DNA of 64,000 nt from an uncultured Alphaproteobacteria bacterium (GTDB taxonomy: Bacteria; Pseudomonadota; Alphaproteobacteria; MPNO01; UBA2964). The DNA is taken from positions 186,001 through 250,000 of the forward strand of contig CALSLP010000005.1 in the NCBI GenBank assembly GCA_943787225.1, read 5' to 3'. The position numbers were made by a program, and so were the translations under genes. Under the pieces are notes generated by a model. The model was not told the DNA's origin and did not search any database. It saw only the letters and a list, made by a program, of their open reading frames with translations. Positions 29,780 to 37,647 of the stretch are shown one piece after another; within the stretch, counting starts at the first letter, position 1; every line of letters begins with the position of its first letter.

Positions 29780-30967
29780 TTAGCGATCTGAGGGAGCGGG
29801 CGCTGAAATCTTGACGGGAGCCATCGCGCCAACAACTTGGCGCAGGTCGTTCAGCAGACTCGGTGTCGCTTTTCCGTCGACCTTTAGCCCAGCAAAACGC
29901 TGATACATCTTGATAGCGTTGACCGTTTTCTGGCCCAGGATGCCGTCTGGGGTTCCCGGTGCTAAATCCAGACGGGCGAGTAATTGTTGCATTTCAGAAA
30001 CGGCGCCCTTGCTTAACCCCGAAACGTTCGGGTTGCCTGCGGCTGGAGCCGTCGACACCGCTGTGGTGATTTCAGCCTGTGTCGCTGATTTGTTTGCCGC
30101 AAACTTCGTCTGTTTGAGTTTTTTGGCCGCTTCAGCGCTACCGGCAGACAGTGCCTTGCTGTAATAGGCTGTCGCGGTCTCGGCGTTCTTGGTGACTCCG
30201 AGACCGTGTTCGTGCATCAGGCCGAGGCTAAACATTGAATCGGCGAGCCCGTTTTCTGTCCCTTTTTTGAACCAGTGCGCGGCGTATTTGTAATTCCTTG
30301 GGGTTCCTTTGCCCTGTGCATACAAGGTGCCAAGATTATGTTGTGCTCTGGCGTGTCCCTGATCCGCTGCTTTGCGATACCAGGCCAAGGCTGTAGTGGG
30401 GTTTTTCTGAACACCATTTCCGGTTTCGTAGAGAAGTCCAAGATTATACTGTGCTGGTGCGATGTCGCCGCTTGCCGCTTTCGTTAACCACGTCATTGCT
30501 TGCTTTGGACTCTTCGCAACGCCCTTGCCACTGAAATAGCGGTTAGCCAATTCGAACTGGGCCTTGTGGTCGCCGGTATTCGCCAAGTCTGTGAGGCTTT
30601 TTAAATCTTTGCTTTGATTGCCTATTGGAAGGGGCCGTTGAGTGACTGCGGCCAGATTGGTTTCTGGCTGCTTGTCGGGTGTTGTTTTGGCAGGCTCAGT
30701 GACAACCGGAGCGGCGGTCTTGGGCTTGGACGCTATGACAGCTGATTCGGTCGCTGGATTGGCAGGCTTGGATTTTGCAGCCGCTTGTTGTTGGGAGGAA
30801 GACGAGGTCGGGCTCAGATTGTTGTCGTAAATCCACAGGCCGCCGACGAGAGCGGCAACGATGGCACTCCCGAAAACGCCAAACCGGGAGTATTGAGAAA
30901 ATTTTGAGGTGGTTGAGGCCGCGATTACCGTCGTTGTTTCAGCCTTCTGCGGCAGCCTCACCGGCAT
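29780..30967 (-). CDS. Membrane-anchored SEL1-repeat protein with peptidoglycan-binding domain
   Basis: 395 residues. A single membrane span (FGVFGSAIVAALVGGLWIYD, about residues 30-50) is followed by an Ala/Pro-rich linker. About four SEL1 repeats come next (QFELANRYFSGKGVAKSPKQ, YNLGLLYETGNGVQKNPTTA, HNLGTLYAQGKGTPRNYKYA, FSLGLMHEHGLGVTKNAETA), then a PG_binding_1-like domain (MQQLLARLDLAPGTPDGILG). This is the C-terminal layout of PodJ-like localisation factors. It overlaps the upstream WSVKGV-module gene by 29 bases in the +1 frame, so the two may be one frameshifted gene: 31325 to 29780 is 1546 bases, one over a multiple of three. Confidence 0.85.
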   Translation of the reverse strand: MPVRLPQKAETTTVIAASTTSKFSQYSRFGVFGSAIVAALVGGLWIYDNNLSPTSSSSQQQAAAKSKPANPATESAVIASKPKTAAPVVTEPAKTTPDKQPETNLAAVTQRPLPIGNQSKDLKSLTDLANTGDHKAQFELANRYFSGKGVAKSPKQAMTWLTKAASGDIAPAQYNLGLLYETGNGVQKNPTTALAWYRKAADQGHARAQHNLGTLYAQGKGTPRNYKYAAHWFKKGTENGLADSMFSLGLMHEHGLGVTKNAETATAYYSKALSAGSAEAAKKLKQTKFAANKSATQAEITTAVSTAPAAGNPNVSGLSKGAVSEMQQLLARLDLAPGTPDGILGQKTVNAIKMYQRFAGLKVDGKATPSLLNDLRQVVGAMAPVKISAPAPSDR

Positions 30968-31325
30968 TGCTGTCTACGACGTTTTTAGGACTGAAATCTT
31001 TCGCTTTGCCACGAGCTGATTTAAGGGCTTGTTCGACATCGAAACTAATTCCGGCGGTGCTGTCAGACGCTCCATCGATTTGAGGTTTTGGCGCGGGCGC
31101 TTCGCCAATTGCTGGGACGGATGCTGTGGCGCTGGACGCTTGCGCCGTGTTTATCGTTGAAAGGGCTTCAACGGGTGTTACGCGTTTTGAGTTATCAGCG
31201 CGCGTCTTGATTGCACGGTCAACCCATTCGCCGATGGTTATCCCATGGCGCTTGGCTGCTTCGCGAGCAACTTGGCGTGCGTCGTGATCAACTCCCTTAA
31301 CACTCCAGGGGCTGGACCGTGCCAT
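30939..31325 (-). CDS. WSVKGV-module protein, probably the N-terminal part of the SEL1 protein
   Basis: About 128 residues from the ATG at 31325, which has GGAGG upstream (frame open from 31346). The N-terminal module SPWSVKGVDHDARQVAREAA continues into KRHGITIGEWVDRAI, a strand-helix-helix pattern like ribbon-helix-helix domains. A polar Ala/Pro-rich linker follows. From memory, PodJ-type proteins of Caulobacter begin with a closely similar WSVKG segment, with a long linker, a membrane span and SEL1 repeats downstream. That order is exactly what this gene plus the next one (29780-30967) would give if joined. Confidence 0.75.
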   Translation of the reverse strand: MARSSPWSVKGVDHDARQVAREAAKRHGITIGEWVDRAIKTRADNSKRVTPVEALSTINTAQASSATASVPAIGEAPAPKPQIDGASDSTAGISFDVEQALKSARGKAKDFSPKNVVDSNAGEAAAEG

Positions 31326-31519
31326 TTTCCGAACTCCTCCCACCAATGACTATACTGGGGTGGTGATACCCTTGTTAAGGACAAATTCGGTTAGTTCTGG
31401 TTAATAAAGCGTAAAAAATCCGTTGTTGTGACAGTGATCACAGAAGGGCACGGTGCAATGACGTGTTTGAAAGGGGGCTTGGGAAGCAGGCAAGGGGATG
31501 GATATTGCGATGAAACCCA

Positions 31520-32272
31520 TTAATCGCGGTTTTTGCGCCACCAGCCGCCTTGGGATTTGTTTTTCCGCCTATTGGGGTTTTCTTCCATATTGTCCAGTCG
31601 TTCGGTAATACGCATCACGGCGCGCTCGACCGGGGCTGTGGATGCCGTTGATTTTTGGGATTTAACTTCTTCGACCTGGGCTGATAGTTGTGAGACTTGT
31701 TCCGCCAAGGGAGCGACGGCGGCTGTCGTCTTACGTTCGGCTTGCTCGACCCGGTTACTTAAATTTTGAATGCTCTCGAACAGAGCCTGGATTGTCGGCG
31801 CTGGCAGGGGGGCTTGGCCGCTCCCGTAATTGGTTCCCGGTTGTTCTCCGAAACCATTGGATTGCGGTGGCGGCGGTTGCTGCATGCCATAATCCGCCGC
31901 TCCTTGAGCGGTGGGGTTATATTGGTCACCAGGCTGGGGACCCGCTCCGTATTGCTGTCCCGGATTATACTGCTGCCCGGGATTGTATTGTTGTCCCGGG
32001 TTGTATTGCTGGCCGGGATTATACTGCTGCCCGGGATTATACTGTTGCCCCGGATTGTATTGCTGGGACGGATTATATTGATGATTGGGTTCTGGCTGTG
32101 GCGTTGCCTTGTTTTGTTGCGCGCCCGTTAGTTGTTCGGTTGCCGTGGTGCGTATTGTCTGTGTTAGCCATGCACCCACAGTGAGCCCCGACCGCCGGGC
32201 AGCAATTTTGGCAGCCTCGCGTGCCTCAGGGTCTACACCCTTTACACTCCAAGGGGATACATTAGCTGCCAT
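31520..32272 (-). CDS. WSVKGV-module protein with hexapeptide repeats and coiled coil
   Basis: 250 residues in three parts. Residues 5-45 hold the module (SPWSVKGVDPEAREAAKIAA, then RRSGLTVGAWLTQTI). Residues 67-108 are seven tandem hexapeptides, NPSQQY then six NPGQQY, in a low-complexity Q/P/Y-rich region. Residues about 165-225 form a heptad-patterned coiled coil (SIQNLSNRVEQAERKT, LAEQVSQLSAQVEEVKSQ), ending in a basic tail (RRKNKSQGGWWRKNRD). No signal peptide, so cytoplasmic. Function unknown; the paralogous module links it to 30939-31325 and 32533-32787. Confidence 0.8.
   Translation of the reverse strand: MAANVSPWSVKGVDPEAREAAKIAARRSGLTVGAWLTQTIRTTATEQLTGAQQNKATPQPEPNHQYNPSQQYNPGQQYNPGQQYNPGQQYNPGQQYNPGQQYNPGQQYGAGPQPGDQYNPTAQGAADYGMQQPPPPQSNGFGEQPGTNYGSGQAPLPAPTIQALFESIQNLSNRVEQAERKTTAAVAPLAEQVSQLSAQVEEVKSQKSTASTAPVERAVMRITERLDNMEENPNRRKNKSQGGWWRKNRD
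31949..32074 (-). repeat. Seven tandem 18-bp units encoding NPxQQY
   Basis: 126 bp made of seven contiguous 18-bp units inside the 250-residue protein; six encode NPGQQY and the first NPSQQY. Units differ mainly at third codon positions, so selection on the peptide or old duplication is more likely than very recent slippage. Copy number is probably variable between strains. Confidence 0.9.
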
Positions 32273-32532
32273 TTTCTCAGATCACACTCATTCTGGGCCA
32301 TTAAACGGGGCATAACTTGGGAGTACTTTTAGCCCTACTACCATTTAAAACGGCATACCTTATGGCATAAAATCAAATAATTGCAAGGATTTGTGGTCAG
32401 ACCACAAATCATACCAAAGTAATATTTGGCCATATTATCAATATGGGGACTGCGTTTAAAAACACTAGAGGGAAGACATATCAAGTGCTGCATGCAATCG
32501 TATGTATTGCTGTGGAGAAACTATATGAAAGC
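32273..32532. other. 260-bp A+T-rich intergenic region
   Basis: No coding frame of substance was seen between the 84-residue and 250-residue module genes. The sequence is clearly richer in A+T than its surroundings. It holds the perfect inverted repeat at 32388-32410 and probably the promoter of the 250-residue gene. Confidence 0.6.
32388..32410. promoter_or_regulatory. Perfect 10-bp inverted repeat, candidate operator
   Basis: GATTTGTGGT, three bases (CAG), then ACCACAAATC: ten paired bases each side with a 3-base centre. It lies 116 bp upstream of the 250-residue module gene. A 3-base loop is tight for RNA and no U-run follows on either strand, so a dimeric protein binding site is more likely than a terminator. 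Confidence 0.5.
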
Positions 32533-32787
32533 TTAAGCGTTCCCGGCTGCAGCGCGCATCATCGCCCGTTCGATAGAACTCCGACGGGCCAATGGTGGTG
32601 GCGATTTTCGAAGGTTTTGCGATATATTGGTCGTTTGCGACTGTTCAAGGCTGTGCATCTCATAGATAGCCTGGGAAATCCAGGCGCCAATCGAAACGCC
32701 TTCGGTTTCAGCACAGGTTTTAACCGCAGCACGGGCTTCGGTTGAGACGCCTCTTAAACTCCAAATGGATCTTTCGGACATAGCCAA
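32533..32787 (-). CDS. Short WSVKGV-module protein
   Basis: 84 residues, almost entirely the shared module: RSIWSLRGVSTEARAAVKTC followed by AETEGVSIGAWISQAI, with a short basic tail. The strand-helix-helix pattern resembles ribbon-helix-helix DNA-binding proteins, which often act as small autoregulators. That it regulates this cluster is inference. It is the most upstream of three paralogous genes on this strand. Confidence 0.75.
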   Translation of the reverse strand: MAMSERSIWSLRGVSTEARAAVKTCAETEGVSIGAWISQAIYEMHSLEQSQTTNISQNLRKSPPPLARRSSIERAMMRAAAGNA

Positions 32788-32953
32788 CCAATGTCACAAA
32801 AAAATTACTGTAAAATCAGTCTATACATAACACTGAATACTCTTAACGGCTCGTTAAAATCGGCCTGGAGCCAAGTTTTTTTTGATATCTGACAAGAATT
32901 AGCCGGAATCTATTGCGGTATGATTTAAACCCCCCTATTTTCCGGCTTCCAAA

Positions 32954-33027
32954 TGGGGCGTAGCCAAGTGGTAAGGCAACGGGTTTTGATCCCGTCATCC
33001 CTGGTTCGATCCCAGGCGCCCCAGCCA
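32954..33027 (+). tRNA. tRNA-Gln (TTG anticodon)
   Basis: 74 nt including an encoded CCA. Acceptor TGGGGCG pairs with CGCCCCA (33017-33023), discriminator G, then CCA. The anticodon stem ACGGG/CCCGT closes the loop TTTTGAT, giving TTG, which reads CAA (Gln). The T arm CCTGG-TTCGATC-CCAGG is canonical. Confidence 0.97.
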
Positions 33028-33067
33028 CTTCATATAATTCCTGATATTTGCCAGCAATGGGGAAAGA

Positions 33068-34417
33068 TTAATTCTTACCCTTCGCTGGTTTGCTTAGCGG
33101 ATGTCCGGGTGGATAAAGATAGGCTCGACCGTAGGGCAGGGCCAATTGCGGTACATAGCTACTATAGCAGGAATGCGATACCCCGGCAGGAGGCTTGCCA
33201 TCACAGGTGGCGAGACAGGACGCACGGTTGCGGTCATTCTGAGAGGCTGTGCAGAAGCCATCAGATTTTTTGGCATTCGGGGTCCATTTAGAGAGCGCCA
33301 TCTGCGGCCAGCTATTTTCGGCATAGGCGCTATCATATAACCCATCAATCTCGCGGCGCAGTTGGTTATTCCGCGCCTTCAGATACTCGATCGTGTTGCG
33401 TTCATAGATATGCGGCCTGCCACCTTGCGTCCCGGCATAGCGTAGCGGCGATTTTGGCACAAATTTATTGCCATTGTGGCGGATAATCATGCCGGTATTT
33501 TGATTGATATAAATATGGAGGACGCGTTTCTTGGCTTCTTCTTCAATCTGATTTACACGGTTTTCGTTTTCTTTGATTTCCGCCTCTTTGGCTTCGAGAA
33601 CCTCGTCACTGTTTTTTTCAGATTTACCGAAGACGGCGATGACATGCTTCTTGGCAAGACTGGCCAGCGCCAGTTCGTGGATCCCCTGCTGCCAATTGGC
33701 CTGACAGCGTTGCTTGCAGTTCCTGATCGTGGGCGCTTTCTTGCAGATTTTATAAAATGCGGTGAGTTCTGTCGTGCAGCTTGCCCTGAAACCTTCCAGC
33801 AAAACGTTACACACCTTCCTGGGATCAAGTCCGCAGGGGTTTGCCTGATATTTAGCGAGCGGACTGTTCTTGGGCACGACAGGCAGTTTGGGCATTTTGG
33901 GAAGATCAATCACAATATCTGCCATCGGAGCAGGCATACTTGGCACCATGAAGGATCCGTCGGGATTCTTTTGTGGTTGTGGTGACACCGGGGATTGGCT
34001 TATCCCGGTTTTAGCGGGTGTCCTTTTTTGGGGAGCTGGATTATTGCCGGTTGCCGCGCCGGTGTTGGGTAGATTGGCATCGCCAATCAGCGCATCAGCC
34101 TTTTTGTTGAGCCTTTCATAGACACGGTCCAGTTCGTTGAATTCGCCTTCCATCTTGTCCATGGCTGTTTGCGCGGCCTTTGCCTCAGCAAGAGCAGCAT
34201 CCGCATCTGCCAATGTGCGGCGTCTGGCGGGCTTCCCACATTCCTTAAAAGGTGGATAATCCGCGGTTTTGATGGCGGCATTCATCCTTTTCAGCATATC
34301 GCCATAAGCCGTACTAAAGACCTCGCCTAAAAGGTTGGCGCGGTTATAGAGGGAGTTCTTGCGCCATTCCCTCCGGGCCTCATCGGCTTTCTTCCCGTCG
34401 CTAAGGGAGTCATGCAC
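33068..34417 (-). CDS. Cys-rich protein of unknown function, 3' part of an interrupted gene
   Basis: 449 residues if a GTG at 34415-34417 is used. The frame is open upstream to a TAA at 34472-34474, which is also the stop of the preceding gene in the same frame. The 18 intervening codons (including YDKIKRRWSFFWAEVHDS) look like normal protein, so this is probably the C-terminal two-thirds of one 665-residue exported protein. It has Ala/Lys-rich helices (ADAALAEAKAAQTAMDKMEG), a Pro-rich stretch, and a Cys-rich core (CGLDPRKVCNVLL, CKKAPTIRNCKQRCQANW) that may form disulfides. I recognise no family. Confidence 0.65.
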   Translation of the reverse strand: MHDSLSDGKKADEARREWRKNSLYNRANLLGEVFSTAYGDMLKRMNAAIKTADYPPFKECGKPARRRTLADADAALAEAKAAQTAMDKMEGEFNELDRVYERLNKKADALIGDANLPNTGAATGNNPAPQKRTPAKTGISQSPVSPQPQKNPDGSFMVPSMPAPMADIVIDLPKMPKLPVVPKNSPLAKYQANPCGLDPRKVCNVLLEGFRASCTTELTAFYKICKKAPTIRNCKQRCQANWQQGIHELALASLAKKHVIAVFGKSEKNSDEVLEAKEAEIKENENRVNQIEEEAKKRVLHIYINQNTGMIIRHNGNKFVPKSPLRYAGTQGGRPHIYERNTIEYLKARNNQLRREIDGLYDSAYAENSWPQMALSKWTPNAKKSDGFCTASQNDRNRASCLATCDGKPPAGVSHSCYSSYVPQLALPYGRAYLYPPGHPLSKPAKGKN

Positions 34418-34471
34418 TTCAGCCCAAAAGAAGGACCAGCGGCGTTTGATCTTGTCATAATTGCCGGCCTC

Positions 34472-35065
34472 TTATTCGGCACCAGCCTGCGCCAGGGCAT
34501 CAAGATTGTCCAATTGGCGTTGGAAGTAGAGTGAGGCTTCAACATATGCGTTGATCAACCGTTTGATTGCAGCATCGTAGCGTGCCCGATCGCAAGATTT
34601 TGCGGCGGCTTCCGCTTCATCCAGACGCCTGTTCAGCGTTGCCAAATAGCGGTCGGCGACTGAGAACATAAGCCTGACCGTTGGATATAAGCCCTTTTTG
34701 GCGAAAGCCTTTTCGATAAATTGCTTGTCCCGTTCAGCCGCATTTGGCTTGGGATAATAATTCGACTTGTCCTTTTGCTCGTCGAGCACGTCTGTCGCGA
34801 TATCTTTGAGCAGGGGGAAACGGTTCGGAGAGGCTTCCTGACGGCCGGCGGCAGAATTTTTGTATCTGCGCTCTTCCGCTTTGAGTTTTAACCACTCACT
34901 TGCCCAGTCAGCTACGCCTGAATCAAACCTTGAATGAATTTTTTTAAATTCTTTGGCACTTGGAACGGGGGCGCGCTTTTGGGCGTAACTTGCCGGTATA
35001 ACGCTGATAAAAGACAAGATCAGGGCTAAACAAACAGTGCGCATAAATATCATGGCATCATCCAA
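34472..35065 (-). CDS. Exported protein of unknown function, 5' part of an interrupted gene
   Basis: 197 residues beginning with a signal peptide (FMRTVCLALILSFISVIPAS, cleaved near SYAQ); the ATG at 35044 is an alternative start. The body is helical and charged (DWASEWLKLKAEERRYKN, LDEAEAAAKSCDRARYDA). It ends at TAA 34472-34474 after LAQAGAE, and the frame continues without another stop into the 449-residue gene downstream. Read together, the two make 666 codons with one internal stop. It is either a nonsense mutation or error, or a genuine two-gene arrangement with GTG reinitiation. Confidence 0.65.
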   Translation of the reverse strand: MDDAMIFMRTVCLALILSFISVIPASYAQKRAPVPSAKEFKKIHSRFDSGVADWASEWLKLKAEERRYKNSAAGRQEASPNRFPLLKDIATDVLDEQKDKSNYYPKPNAAERDKQFIEKAFAKKGLYPTVRLMFSVADRYLATLNRRLDEAEAAAKSCDRARYDAAIKRLINAYVEASLYFQRQLDNLDALAQAGAE

Positions 35066-35163
35066 TAACGTTTGTATTTCATTTTTGGTGTCATCCAGCG
35101 TCTATCATTCCAACGAATTCTATGAGAAACAACCAATTGTCATAGAAAAAAGGTCTATTTTGG

Positions 35164-35409
35164 ATGTCCTCTGACGATCCACAGCCTGGTACGACACTCG
35201 ATGCCGAGGGACTTAAATGTCCATTACCCGTCCTGCGCGCGAGAAAAGCGATCAAGGCGTTGGAAATTGGCGCCGAGCTAACCGTACGAGCAACTGACCC
35301 AGCCGCACCGAAAGACTTTAAGGCGTTTTGTGAACAGGCTGGCCACGACCTGGTCTCCAGCACGGAATCCGGCGAAGTGTTTACGTTTGTACTTCGGCGC
35401 GGCCGTTAG
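35164..35409 (+). CDS. tusA: TusA/SirA-family sulfur carrier protein
   Basis: 81-residue TusA-like protein. The N-terminal LDAEGLKCPLPVLRARKAI carries the CPxP motif whose Cys accepts persulfide sulfur. The rest (TVRATDPAAPKDFKAFCEQA, GHDLVSSTESG) matches the family. Likely roles are tRNA thiolation or other sulfur transfer; no tusBCDE genes are nearby. Its 3' end overlaps the ABC permease gene convergently by 29 bases. Confidence 0.9.
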   Translation: MSSDDPQPGTTLDAEGLKCPLPVLRARKAIKALEIGAELTVRATDPAAPKDFKAFCEQAGHDLVSSTESGEVFTFVLRRGR

Positions 35410-36883
35410 GCGCTAATCTTCGTTCTATCCACTCAAATCCAAATTGGGCAATGAGTGCCATTAGGGCGGCCGGGATGGCGCCTTCAAGAATGAGCCCGAT
35501 ATTGTCCAGACGGATACCTGTCAAAATCGGTTGACCATACCCTCCAGCACCGATCAGCGCGCCCAGTGTCGCTGTGCCGATATTGATGACGGCAGAGGTT
35601 TTGATCCCGGCCATGATCGACGGGGTCGCAAGGGGTAATTCAATAAGCCGCAATCGGGCCGTTGGGGGCAATCCCAGGGCAATGGCTGAATTCTGGAGCG
35701 AGGGGTCTATGCCCGTGATGCCAGTATGGGTGTTTCGAATGATCGGGAGCAGGCTGTAGAGAAATAAGGCGGCGATTGCGGGTTCACTGCCGATCCCAAG
35801 GAGCGGGATCATAAACACCAGGAGCGCTAATCCCGGAATTGTCTGAAGAATCCCGGCGATAGACAGGATGATCTGGCCGGTCCTACGGCGTCGGGCCGCG
35901 AGTATACCCAGCGGTATGGCGACAAAAATTGCCGTAAAGAGCGAAATTCCGACAAGAAACAAATGTTCGACCGTTCGGGCATATATCCGCTGTAATGCGG
36001 TCTCGGGGACAGCGTGAGTTGTGATGTTGAGGGTAGTTTTGAGGAATTCTGCGGCGACGGTGCTCTCGCTTTGCCGATTGAGCTTAACGGCAGCATTCAG
36101 CCTCGCCATCGTTGTGACATTGAGTCTGCCGGCGAGCCCCTCAAACGCCTCGCTGGTTGCAGGGGCGGTGATTTTGAGGGCAGACCGGTAAAGTATGACG
36201 GCGTCATACCGCGGGAAATGCTGCTGATCGTCGTTGAGAAGCGTTAGTCCGTAATAGGGGATCTCGGCATCGGTGGTGTAGACATCGATCACATCGATAT
36301 CACCGGATTTAAGACCGCGATACGCAAGATCATGATCCAACCCGCGGACGTCACTCTGCGGCAGTCCATAGCGCCGTTTTAGAGCCGGCCAACCATCCCC
36401 TCTATCCATAAACTCATTGCTGAAGCCCAGCTTGAGGTCTTTAAAACGTTTCAGATCCGAAATGGTTTTCAGGGAATGTCTTTTGGCGGTCGGGGCGGTC
36501 ACCGCGAGGGCGTAGGTATTGTTGAAGCCGAGCGGTGCGCTCATCGAAATGCCCTTCGCCGAGAGCGCATCGATCATGGAGTCCCGCGATGTGATTTTCT
36601 GGTTTGCCAGAATTTCCCGGGCGATCGTGCCGGTATATTCTGGATAGGCGTCGATCTCGCCGCGCAGGAGCGCATTCCAGAGTATTCTTGTGCCGCCTAA
36701 TTGCTTGCGGTGGTTAACCGAGCTGCCGGTATTCTTTGCCAGGCCAGCCAGAATTTCACCCAGAATTACGGATTCTGTGAAGCTCTTTGACCCAATGGTG
36801 ATGCTGGGGCCCTGCCCATAGGCGAGACTTGACGATAAAACTGACGTCAGCAGCAGCGCGATGACGGATAAATAACGCGTCAT
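35381..36883 (-). CDS. OpuC/ProW-like ABC transporter, fused substrate-binding and permease protein
   Basis: 500 residues: a signal peptide (VIALLLTSVLSSSLAYGQ), a periplasmic osmoprotectant-type binding domain (ITIGSKSFTESVILGEILAG to about residue 300), then an ABC permease domain with about five helices (LFLVGISLFTAIFVAIPLGI, SAVINIGTATLGALIGAGGY). Such SBP-permease fusions occur in the quaternary-amine uptake (QAT) family for betaine, choline or carnitine. The aromatic-cage residues needed to name the ligand could not be assigned by eye. Start overlaps the ATPase stop by four bases. Confidence 0.92.
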   Translation of the reverse strand: MTRYLSVIALLLTSVLSSSLAYGQGPSITIGSKSFTESVILGEILAGLAKNTGSSVNHRKQLGGTRILWNALLRGEIDAYPEYTGTIAREILANQKITSRDSMIDALSAKGISMSAPLGFNNTYALAVTAPTAKRHSLKTISDLKRFKDLKLGFSNEFMDRGDGWPALKRRYGLPQSDVRGLDHDLAYRGLKSGDIDVIDVYTTDAEIPYYGLTLLNDDQQHFPRYDAVILYRSALKITAPATSEAFEGLAGRLNVTTMARLNAAVKLNRQSESTVAAEFLKTTLNITTHAVPETALQRIYARTVEHLFLVGISLFTAIFVAIPLGILAARRRRTGQIILSIAGILQTIPGLALLVFMIPLLGIGSEPAIAALFLYSLLPIIRNTHTGITGIDPSLQNSAIALGLPPTARLRLIELPLATPSIMAGIKTSAVINIGTATLGALIGAGGYGQPILTGIRLDNIGLILEGAIPAALMALIAQFGFEWIERRLAPNGRAEVQT

Positions 36884-37647
36884 TCGTCGGGCCTCGGTTC
36901 TGAGTTTTCGCGTGGCGTGCCCGGAACGGAGCGTTGCGCCCGCATAAATCGTACAACGAAATCCTCAAAGGGGTTGTCGATCAGGTCAGTTATCGCACCG
37001 GATTGAACGACCCTGCCATCACGCAACAGAACTATGGTGTCACCAAGGTAGCTGGCTTCTCCGATGTCATGTGTCACCATGATGACGGTTTTGCCCAGCG
37101 ACCGGAATATGTCTCTAAGCTCGGTCTGAAGGTCAAACCGGATCAGAGGATCAAGGGCACCTAACGGTTCGTCCAGCAACAACACATCCGGATCGAGCAT
37201 CAGAGCCCGCATGAGGGCAACGCGTTGGTATTGACCTCCTGAAAGCTGTGCCGGGACGCGGTCCAGTGCCGCTTCAGGAAAATGTGTCAGATCGCACAAT
37301 TCTTGGATCCGATTTGCAGTCTCCTGTGGATTGCGCTGTAAATGTTGGGCCATCAAGGTCACATTGCGGCGCGCGGATAAATGCGGAAACAACCCGCCAT
37401 CCTGAATGACATATCCCATACGCTGACGCTTTTGTTCCAACTTGCCGACACTCAAAGGCGTGTCGTTAAACAGGATGTCGCCAGCGTCAGGCTTCACGAG
37501 CCCGATCATCATGCCGAGAATGGTGGATTTTCCACATCCGCTGGGGCCAATCAGGACAGTCGTTTTGCCAGAGGCGATCGTCAGGTCGAGGTTCGTAACA
37601 GCCTGTACGGCACCATAGGATTTTGAAATATTCTGAAGCTCAAACAT
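36880..37647 (-). CDS. OpuC/ProV-like ABC transporter ATP-binding protein
   Basis: 255 residues from the ATG at 37647 (MFELQNISKSYGAVQAV); the frame runs upstream to 37722 without family similarity. Walker A is GPSGCGKSTIL, the ABC signature LSGGQYQRVALMRALMLDPD, Walker B VLLLDEPLGALDP, and the switch His lies in IMVTHDIGEA. There is no C-terminal CBS pair, unlike ProV/OpuAA, so ionic-strength gating by CBS domains is not expected. It energises the adjacent fused SBP-permease. Confidence 0.94.
   Translation of the reverse strand: MFELQNISKSYGAVQAVTNLDLTIASGKTTVLIGPSGCGKSTILGMMIGLVKPDAGDILFNDTPLSVGKLEQKRQRMGYVIQDGGLFPHLSARRNVTLMAQHLQRNPQETANRIQELCDLTHFPEAALDRVPAQLSGGQYQRVALMRALMLDPDVLLLDEPLGALDPLIRFDLQTELRDIFRSLGKTVIMVTHDIGEASYLGDTIVLLRDGRVVQSGAITDLIDNPFEDFVVRFMRAQRSVPGTPRENSEPRPDE

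Noticed and set aside
31949..32074. CRISPR-like short repeats
   Set aside because: The 18-bp units are contiguous without spacers and lie in frame inside a coding region.
32954..35065. tRNA-Gln followed by unfamiliar genes, as for an integrated island
   Set aside because: I found no integrase, no repeat of the tRNA 3' end, and no clear shift in base composition across the following genes.
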